The notes under the pieces are model-generated. The model saw only the letters and a program-made list of their open reading frames with translations. It was not told where the DNA came from and did not search any database. A stretch of 64,000 nucleotides of DNA from Bettongia penicillata ogilbyi (taxonomy: Eukaryota; Chordata; Mammalia; Diprotodontia; Potoroidae): contig JAJHZJ010000061.1 of assembly GCA_023548195.1 (NCBI GenBank), positions 1,590,771 to 1,654,770 of the forward strand, given 5' to 3'. Within the stretch, counting starts at the first letter, position 1, and each line of letters begins with the position of its first letter. Shown here in pieces: positions 56,766 to 64,000 of this stretch. The position numbers and the translations under genes are program-made.

Positions 56766-57590
56766 AGTCAATAAACATTAAGTGTTTCTTATGTGTCATG
56801 CACTGTGCTAGACCCTGGAGATACAAAGAAAGGCAAGAGGCAATTTCCAGCTCTCAAAGGGCTCACAATCTTATCGTTGAGAAAACATACAAACAGATGT
56901 GTACACGTAATACATTTACTAGATAAAATGGAGGTAATCAACAGAAAGAGGAAGACACTAGAATTAAAGGAGATTGGGAAAGGGTTTTAGCTCGTAATTG
57001 AAGGAAGCCAGGAGGTGAAAGTGAGGAGGGGAGAGCATTCTAGGCATCAAAGGAAGTCAATGAAAATGCTACGAGTCTTGTCTTGGCAACAGATCGAATG
57101 GATATGAAAGGAGAGTGTTGATCTAAGCAATAAGAAAGGAGGGTCTGCACTAGGATGGGAAGTCTGCATTGGGAGTGGAAAGGAGAATAGGTCATAGACT
57201 ATTTTAGAGGCAGAATTGACAGGAATTGGAAACTGATATGGAAGGTTAGTGAGAGGAAAGGATTGAAGAGCTTGTAAACTAGAAGAGAGAACTTGAAAGA
57301 GCAGAACTTCTATAGAAGTTAAGGAAGTTAGAAAGAGGAATGGGACAGGGCTTTATAACTGAGAAGAATGATAAAGAAAAGCATCCTGTGCCAGATGGTG
57401 CTTGAGCTGAGGTTATAGGAGACTGAGTCAAGGAGGAAGAACATTCCAGGTGTTGGGGAGAGTTTGTGCAAACGCATTGGGGAAAGAGATTGAAGAACAG
57501 TGAGTAGGCCAACTTGGTTGCACTGGAGAGTGGGTGAAAGGCTAAATAATGTGAAATGAGCTAGGCTGCAGCCAGATTGCAAAGCCAGAT
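56766..57590 (-). mobile_element. L2 LINE 3' part, antisense (second copy)
   Basis: Begins 'caataaacattaagtgtttc', 'cactgtgctagaccctggag' and 'atacaaagaaaggcaagagg', then '3 UTR'-region text such as 'gaaggaagccaggaggtg' and 'gagagcattctaggcatc'. It ends near 57590. It carries its own tail, so it is separate from the copy at 55155. Confidence 0.8.
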
Positions 57591-57594
57591 TTAC

Positions 57595-58195
57595 AGTTGG
57601 ATGAAATGATAAAGGAACACTGATCTTTGCTCTGCTGGATTCCAGTATAAATTTATTCCTCCTGTTTATTTTCTAAATTTGTGACACTTAGATGAACACA
57701 TTTTTTAACTTGTAATATTTTCCTTTTCTGTTTCTTTAGATGGTCGGGCTTTTTTTGGTATGTGATTGTGCAAGTTATTTTCTGCCTAGGACAATAGGGT
57801 AGAATTTCCAAAAAGTAAAAACCTCCCTAAGATGCCATCTCTGTGGGAAGGGCACCTGTTTTAAAAGGCCCCACGTTTTCTTGGCTGGAGTTTTAAATTA
57901 GGACTGTTAATTTGCATTTCAAAGCCACCTGTTAGTCAGCTTTGCTTTTGAACTGTGGGTGGTCTCCTTAAGCACACTTGATTTTTAAAAGACTCAAGAA
58001 TACATTTTCTGCTTCATTAGAGCTTTTGATAACCTTGATCCAAAAAGGCTATTACATAATCCAGTGAAGGATGGAATTGTACACTCAAGACTTCTTGTTT
58101 TTATAAAATGATGACTTTGCAATGTTGGTCTATGATAATGAATTGATTACAGAAGGCTAGCAAATTCTTAAGTTTGGTGCTGGGGCTTTCAGCTG
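57595..58195. promoter_or_regulatory. Candidate conserved intronic element (best part 57880-58060)
   Basis: Repeat-free and moderately balanced in composition. It contains 'ctgttaatttgcatttcaaa', with octamer ATTTGCAT at 57910-57917. 'cttttgataaccttgatcc' lies near 58023. The call rests on appearance alone. Confidence 0.28.
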
Positions 58196-58395
58196 TATTG
58201 TTGTTCTCATATATATTAAGAGATTTTATATATACATATGTAATATATGTGAGATTATATTTTGTATATGTATATATAAAATATACATATAAAATAATAA
58301 TATACATATAAAAATATACATATATACATAACTATATGTATACATAAAATATACATAGATAATATATCTCAAATATGTATATATTTCAGCTATAT
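58196..58395. repeat. TATA/TACATA simple sequence
   Basis: About 200 bases of 'atatacatataaaa'-type text. Short minus-strand frames through it (Tyr/Ile-rich) are composition artefacts. Confidence 0.85.
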
Positions 58396-58920
58396 TGTTA
58401 TTCCCATGTATAATTTACTTTTTGTACTGTTTTCTCTTAAATTTATGTCATTTATTAACTTTACAGTGTTATATTAAGTTAAATGCAGATGCTCATTTCC
58501 TAGAGGTAAGTGATATGGCATTTCATACTAAGGTTAAAGCCTGTTCATAAAATAGATAAGCAGACTCAAAGATGGAGAAGACATGTTTCGTGTAGAAGAG
58601 GGCAATAAAAGTAAAATATCAGCAAAAAGTTTCTCTTTGTAAAGATTATATGTGAATTTGTGGCTCAGATAAAATAGAACTTATTCAATCAGGCCATACA
58701 TTTCAAAAGGAAACTTTATAAGGAAAAGGGTTTGTGGGGTTTTTCTTTGTTTTGTTTTGTTTGGCTCTATTTTGGAGAAGGGAGATAAAGAACATTTCTA
58801 CACCAAGAATACAGAGGGAATTGAGTGCTTGGTGGAAAAAAAAAGTCTGGTGTTGAACCATTGTCCTTAATAGAAACTGAAACAAACTAAAAATCAGAAT
58901 ACAAGAATTAAAATAAATCT
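58396..58920. other. Intronic stretch with no recognised feature
   Basis: AT-rich, with a 'tttgttttgttttgtttgg' run near 58748. No family recognised. Confidence 0.4.
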
Positions 58921-58924
58921 TAGG

Positions 58925-59400
58925 AGTCATGTAGTTCAGTCTCTTCCTTTACTGGACACTTTGAGTAGTTGCTACCTATTTAAAAGGCATCTCATTTTTG
59001 GAGAGCATTTATTGTCCTTCTTTTGAACCAAAATCTCTCTTCTTTAACCTCTACCCACTGGTCTTAGTTCTGCCCTCTAGAGCTAGAATACTCATCATTT
59101 CTCATGTCTGTCCTCTTGAACTTTGAAGGCTCCTTGGTTTAATCAACATGAACATAGCCTCTCCCAGTGTATAAATCCATATTTTGTCAATCTGTGCGAC
59201 TCTTCTCAATCTCTGTCTGTCCCCAGGAGAAGAGCTTCCCAACATGCTGAAAGCCTTCCTCTTTTAAGTATAAGGAGTACCACCTGATCAGTCTATTTAT
59301 TGTTTCTTCTTTTTTTGATATATGGCCCTTCCTAATTCTAACTCTCTTAGATGACATTCCTTTTCTGCATTTCTTACAGGTTATTTGTGCTACACATGTT
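58925..59400 (+). mobile_element. CR1/L3 LINE 3' UTR, part 1, sense
   Basis: The text 'ctctacccactggtcttagt', 'tctgccctctagagctagaa', 'cagcctctcccagtgtataa'-like text and 'ccaacatgctgaaagccttc' resembles the CR1/L3 3' region. Part 2 resumes at 60840, beyond an inserted retrocopy-like block and a MIR. Confidence 0.65.
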
Positions 59401-59603
59401 TATATTTACCCTGTGGTTATTTGAACTACGCATACTTTTGAAAACTTGGTATCCCATAAATCAGAGCCATATCACTTGGGGAATGTTAGTGTGAAAGATA
59501 AAGGTTTTTGCAACAGTGAGCAGCTTGGGATCATGAGAACAGCTTTAAACAATTACCCAGATGCAATTTCTGGCCCCAACTACATGACTTGTTGATTTTT
59601 TTT

Positions 59604-60590
59604 CTTGAAAAAGTATTTTATTGTACAATATCTATGAGCAGCACCAGAAAAATGACTTACATATATAATACAGAATACTACTGCTTCCCTAAGGATCTAA
59701 TGGTTTTTCATGATGTGATGGAGTTCTTGGGCCCTCAAAGGCCATGCTAGCAGAATCCAAGCTCTAGCCATAACAAGCTAAAAAGGCTCCAAGAATGGGT
59801 CCAGAAGCACACTGTGTGTCTGTTGCTTAGAGGAAAGACTAGCTAAGCTGAGAGACAAAATGCTAGAAGGTTGACCATTATATGCATTTTTTAGGGGTGG
59901 GGGGACAGTGAGGAGGGGAGAAGAGGGTACATCAATTTATGAAAACATCTACTAAGGCTTGTGTAGGGGTTGATTTGTGATCTGCATCAGCAGAGGGGAG
60001 ACCCCCACAAATGAAGTTTTGAATCTTTGAGGTACAAAACATAATTAAGGTATAAGGCTAACCAAATTATGTTTATTGAAGGCCAACATGCATGCAACAG
60101 TGAGAGCCAAACTGTGGAGTCACACGTGACTTATCCTCAGTATACACAATGTTATTATGAGGTAGCACATGATAATTTTTTGAATTGTACAAAGTCTGAG
60201 AGATCGAGTTAATCCTCAGCGTTGCCAAAGGAAGCCAATCAAAGAACTCAAGACTTTATACCACTGGAACATTTCTATATGGGCAGTGTAGGATATTTGT
60301 GAATCTTCCAAGAATTTGGATCATTTTCACTTAGGCACAAAGGGCTGTTCACCATGATCCCACAGAGTATACAATGCTGATTGTGGTTTTGCAAGGATTG
60401 TCCAGTCGAAGGTAACAAGGCAATGCGCAATGACTGGCTCAGTTCTCTTTGCTTTGCCTGAAGTTTCTCTGGTGACCTTGCCACTTCCCCTGCATAGTTA
60501 TGACCCCAGAAAGTGGTAAGGGTCTTCAAGAAGGCAGATCTTAGGCTCCAGCCCATATGTGGCTGGTTTGTTGGTTTTTGAGTCAACTTG
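59604..60590 (-). pseudogene. Candidate processed retrocopy of an unidentified transcript, minus strand
   Basis: On the minus strand this block ends with AATAAA (+ strand TTTATT at 59617-59622), 13 bases before an A-run (T8 on + at 59596-59603). That is the exact geometry of a polyadenylated mRNA end. A second AATAAA-containing phrase lies inside it (+ strand 'gtttattgaaggcc' near 60070). The longest minus frame, 60586-60275, begins MTQKPTNQPHMGWSLRSAFL and has no domain I recognise, so most may be 3' UTR. The right (5') edge near 60590 and the target-site duplication are not resolved. It splits a CR1/L3 copy, which supports insertion. Confidence 0.4.
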
Positions 60591-60594
60591 ATAT

Positions 60595-60790
60595 AGAGAT
60601 TAGCAGAGACGTGTCTCCTACACTAACTGGCTATCTAACTACTCTATGCCTCATTTTCCCCATATATAAAAATGCAAGTAATAATATCTGTAGAATTTAC
60701 CTCACAGGATTTTTGTGAGGTTTAAATGAGATTATGTAGGTAAAATGCTTATCTGACAAAGGTCAAATATTGTTACTAGCATAGGAACTC
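60595..60790 (+). repeat. MIR-like SINE, sense
   Basis: Shows 'actctatgcctcattttccc', 'tttacctcacaggatttttg' and 'gaggtttaaatgagattatg' in MIR order. Confidence 0.75.
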
Positions 60791-60839
60791 TTGAAATTTC
60801 CACGAGAGCTTTTTAAATATGAACGCTTAGTCTTCTTTT

Positions 60840-61265
60840 GAGGGCTGACCATGACCTGTTCTATTGACTTTTTTTAAAATCTAGCATGGTTTTTAAAACC
60901 CTCGCTATCCCTGGTTGCCTTTCTCTAAACAAGATCCATTTTGTCAATATTCCTTCTGAAATGTGGTGCTCAGAACTGAATAATATACTACAGATGTAGC
61001 CTGACAGGCTCAGAGAATTGTAGGACTGTTACCACTCTTGTTCTAGAAGCTATAATTTTTTTTCTAACAAACTCTGAGATTGATTTTTCTTTTTTTGGAG
61101 ACCACATCAATTTACTGACTTACTCTGAGTTTTCAGTCCAATAAATGCTCATAACTATTTTTTGAACATGAACTTCTGTCAAGTACAAGATAGGGAAAAC
61201 TGGTTTGTTGAAGTTGATTTTTTAATTTTAATCTTATTAAATTTCATCTTGTTGGTTTGGGCCCA
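60840..61265 (+). mobile_element. CR1/L3 LINE 3' UTR, part 2, sense
   Basis: The text 'ctatccctggttgcctttct', 'tttgtcaatattccttctga', 'aatgtggtgctcagaactga' and 'acagatgtagcctgacagg' is the well-known CR1-type order (Golden phrase: mis-matched mRNA-like text upstream of 'aaatttcatcttgttgg'). Confidence 0.75.
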
Positions 61266-61339
61266 GTTGAAATGGTACATTCTAGGGAGTATGCATACCT
61301 CAGTTCAGATGAAATATAGAATAAATGCAAATATGCAAT

Positions 61340-61500
61340 ATGAAATAAAGCTTTGAAAGTAGGGAGGTCCAAGAGTATGAAGGGCATTGAATATTGGGTA
61401 GAAAAGTTTAAACTTTGCTTGGCAGGCAACAGGAAAGACATTTTTGAGCAGAGAAATAATGTGTTAAATCCAACTTGATTTTATTTCATCAGCACCTTCC
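61340..61500 (-). mobile_element. L2 fragment, antisense
   Basis: The text 'gtatgaagggcattgaatat' and 'gaaaagtttaaactttgc', with 'gagcagagaaataatgtg', is the antisense L2 3' UTR segment (compare 34030-34110). Confidence 0.6.
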
Positions 61501-61549
61501 TATGGTATCCTTGCTTCAATTTTACGGTTATAAAAATCTTGTTTTTTTC

Positions 61550-61672
61550 CAGTTGGATTGTAAGCACCTCAGGTACATGTACCTCATCATCTCCTTTTTT
61601 ATTTTATCAAAATAGTTAACAGAGTTACATACATAGTTAGTGCTCAATAAATCTTTGTTGAATTGAACCAAA
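61550..61672 (+). repeat. L2 tail, sense
   Basis: The text 'ttggattgtaagcacctcag' and 'agttagtgctcaataaatct' ends in 'ttgttgaattgaacc', a sense L2-type terminus. Confidence 0.7.
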
Positions 61673-61724
61673 TGGCACAACTGTGGAAAAAACAGAAATA
61701 ATATACATTGGATTCCTTATACCC

Positions 61725-61844
61725 AGCAGGTGATCTCTCATTTCCACAACTTTGTATTGGCTCTCCCCTTTGCCTATGATGTACTCCCATTTCACCTCTG
61801 CCAAAGACAATCTCTAGTTTCCTTTAAAGCTAACTGCTACATAA

Positions 61845-61932
<88 letters not shown>

Positions 61933-62335
61933 CCCCTCCCTCTCTCGCTCTCTCCCCCTCCACGAGTATCTCCCCTGTCGTACATCCAGCTGATGCAGCT
62001 CTATTTTATGTAAACCTGTATGTATGTACATTTTGTCTCCCCACAACCTACTCAGGAAGAGGGACTGTTTTATTTTTGTGTTTATATCACCAGCACGATA
62101 CCTAATAGTGCTCTCCCTCCCAGAATGTCTTGTGTTTAACTGCTCTGTATATATTTATATTTATTAACTTCATATTTATATTGTGTATTTTGGTAAATAC
62201 TTCTTGGTTTCCCATTAGAATATAAGTTTCTCAAGAACCGAGATTGTTTCATTGTTTGTATTTTTATGCCCAGCACTCAGCATACGATATACTTAGTGAC
62301 TGATTCATATTTGGTCAAACAACTGTTAACAAAAG
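61725..62335 (+). mobile_element. Two L2/L3-type tails, sense, with a microsatellite in the first
   Basis: The first (61725-62110) shows 'ccatttcacctctgccaaag', 'tagtttcctttaaagctaac', a (TC)n tract, then 'gtctccccacaacctactc' and 'tttatatcaccagcacgata'. The second (~62130-62335) shows 'cccattagaatataagtttc' and 'atgcccagcactcagcatac'. Confidence 0.7.
61849..61930 (+). repeat. (TC)41 microsatellite
   Basis: Eighty-two uninterrupted bases of TC, followed by C-rich imperfect units to ~61960. It is inside an old LINE tail. Leu-Ser or Arg-Glu frames through it are artefacts. Confidence 0.97.
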
Positions 62336-62529
62336 AGCATTAATGAATCAGTGTCCATTTGGAAAAAGGTTTTTTGTGATGTACTCCACTCTCTGACCCT
62401 TTTCCAAATAACATTCTTATTAATTTTTGAATAAAGGCAAGGATAGCAGACATGAAATTTTTAGGTAATAAAGCAGAGGGGGAATTGGTAATACATTGGA
62501 TTATCATTTATATTTAAAATATCCCAACA

Positions 62530-62735
62530 GGTGACGGTGAGAGGCAACAGCCTGGAAAGTAGGTTGTATTTGGAGTCAGAGGACCTGGGTTTGAATCTAG
62601 GCTCTGCCACTTACTAGTACATGGTTTTGTGCAAGTTGTTTCACTTGTCTGACCTTATATGTCCCTCATCTATAAATTCAGTAGGTTGGATTTGTTAGCC
62701 TCTAAGACCCCATCCAACTTTAAAAACAAGCTCTT
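62530..62735 (+). repeat. MIR-like SINE, sense
   Basis: The text 'gtatttggagtcagaggacc', 'ctgggtttgaatctaggctc', 'tgccacttactagtacatgg' and 'aagaccccatccaacttt' is one of the better-preserved MIR copies in the window. Confidence 0.82.
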
Positions 62736-62739
62736 AGGG

Positions 62740-64000
62740 GGTAAAAATAACACCTCTGTTTTTGGGGAGTTTTTTGAGATTGACAACGTTCTTTCCTCAC
62801 AGCAGCCCAGTTAGGTTGGTAGAAAAAACAAGTACAAATATCATGGAATTTGAACATACAAGCCTTTATTTCAGCTTAAAAATGTGTGTAAGATCAAGAT
62901 GAGATATTTGTCCTGACCGGAATTCATTTGAAAAAAGACCTGGTGGTTTTAGTTTACCAGTTTACTCAGTATGAGTAGGAGGGTGCAGAATTAAATGGGA
63001 AGAGGATTGCTTTGGGGAAATTGTGCAGTTCTTTTAATGACTCCAAACTTTTCCTTCAAAAATGATCCATATTTTTAGCATCAATTCTTTCTGGTTATGT
63101 TATGTGTTTAAGCATCATAGGGTGTTATGGATTCTGTGAAGTACTGATTTGAGGGACACTGAAAAGAGCAGTGGAAAAAAACATGATGGAGTTGAGTAGG
63201 CTATATAGCATATTGCCAACTAAAAATTGCATGAGGAGTGATATAAAAGATGATGTCAGAGAGATGTATAATGGGAAGAGATGTTTGGGCTGATTATAAG
63301 GTAAGAATAAGGAGAATTGATGGACATATGATAGAAGAGAGTAGACTACAACTCCAAGAATTGGGCAAAAGAAACGGAATGAAGCAACAAGGTCAAAACT
63401 GGCACTCTATCAATTGCATCACCTTGCTGCTCCTTTCCAAAGTATGATTCTACATTTCTTGTGTTTTTCTGTTGTATCTGGTGTGCTAATATTGAAACAG
63501 TAGGTTGTCAACAAATAGATTTTCAAGAATGGTAGACAAATCAACACAAAATGGAGTATAGGAAGAGAGATGTTAGTACTGATTAAATAGTTTTTCAAAA
63601 AAAGTAAACAGTTTGAAATGTTGTGTGTGTGTGGAAATGTTCTTTTTTGTCTTTATATATTTAAGTTCAAAATTAACTTCAAATTTAAAACTGGAACCAA
63701 AAAAAAAGAATGATAACCCTAACCCCTTCACAAAAAAAAAACCCAAAACAAAAGAGGCATTGTGGGGAGCACAATTTCAATAGAATACAAAGCTTTTTCC
63801 TGGTTATTTTGAATAAATGAATAAATAACAAATGAATGAAAATCAATTTGTTAATTGGTAAAAAAAGAGAGATGGACATTTAGGTGTCAGATTTATTTGG
63901 GATTCAGATTTTGTTTTGTTTTTAGAAATATGAGCAAACCATTAATAAGCAACATGTCTAAACTGAGATTCGTTTAGTTGGACATACCTTGAAGCCAAAG
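62740..64000. other. Intronic stretch with no recognised feature
   Basis: AT-rich, with A-runs at 63699-63740 and tandem 'aataaatga' units near 63812. An eroded SINE may contribute, but I cannot name it. Confidence 0.4.

Larger units (their letters stand above)
13931..64000 (+). other. DCLK1: DCLK1 intron, downstream part
   Basis: The donor at 13931 opens an intron that runs off the window, so it is at least 50 kb long. I found no reading frame matching the next expected DCLK1 segment (VMCLQDFFGDDD...). Very long introns are typical of this gene. Content is repeats plus a few repeat-free blocks that may be regulatory. Confidence 0.85.

Noticed and set aside
61730..62046. Open frames rich in Leu-Ser (plus) and Arg-Glu (minus)
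   Set aside because: They are translations of the (TC)41 microsatellite.
63711..63726. Telomere-like 'aaccctaacccc'
   Set aside because: Only about two CCCTAA-like units, with no array; expected by chance.
1..64000. CRISPR arrays, operons, phage or plasmid functions, tRNA or rRNA genes
   Set aside because: The window is an animal intron. Regular spacer arrays and intact structural RNA genes are absent, and tRNA-like heads belong to SINEs.

Overview
This is a vertebrate, almost certainly marsupial, genomic window. The base composition is AT-rich, gene density is very low, and the sequence is saturated with interspersed repeats. The repeat mix is the clue to the lineage: tRNA-derived SINEs of the kind abundant in opossums and Australian marsupials, many old MIR-like SINEs, long L2 copies, CR1/L3 pieces, and 3' ends of a marsupial-type L1. 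An Australian marsupial is a reasonable guess, but an opossum cannot be excluded from sequence reading alone. No bacterial, plasmid or phage-like content is present.

The only coding sequence I can defend is one internal exon on the + strand at 13584-13930. It encodes 115 codons of DCLK1 (doublecortin-like kinase 1): the end of the N-terminal doublecortin domain, the linker, and the first half of the second doublecortin domain. It has a clear branch point, polypyrimidine tract and AG acceptor, and a CAG|GTAAGA donor. The exon enters in phase 1 and leaves in phase 0, so skipping it would shift the frame. The other ~63.6 kb reads as DCLK1 intron: about 13.6 kb upstream and about 50 kb downstream. 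I saw no neighbouring DCLK1 exon.

Layout: 1-5 kb, MIR/SINE copies and an L1 3' end; 4.9-7.1 kb, antisense L2 split by a SINE; 9-13 kb, MIRs, a purine microsatellite and sense L2 3' ends; 13.6-13.9 kb, the exon; 14-24 kb, SINEs, two L1 3' ends, an unclassified repeat tract and a local ~110 bp duplication; 24.8-26.6 kb, antisense L2 carrying two DNA-transposon remnants; 30.9-35.6 kb, L1, sense L2 and a long antisense L2 with a decayed reverse transcriptase; 37-40 kb, repeat-poor DNA with homeodomain/octamer-like words, a G-run and a nested SINE with a perfect 12-bp target-site duplication; 41-42.8 kb, antisense L2; 43-52 kb, SINEs, CR1/L3, a possible minus-strand retrocopy and a (TG)19 tract; 55-57.6 kb, two antisense L2 pieces; 58-62.4 kb, CR1/L3 interrupted by a second possible minus-strand retrocopy, and a (TC)41 tract inside an old LINE tail.

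I did not find a novel biological system. The items most worth checking are two candidate processed retrocopies of unidentified transcripts (59604-60590 and 50060-50430), several repeat-free stretches that look like conserved intronic enhancers, the paired direct repeat at 21186/23095, and an unnamed dispersed repeat shared by 14268 and 40565. Repeat family names come from recognition by eye. Boundaries are approximate unless a target-site duplication is stated.
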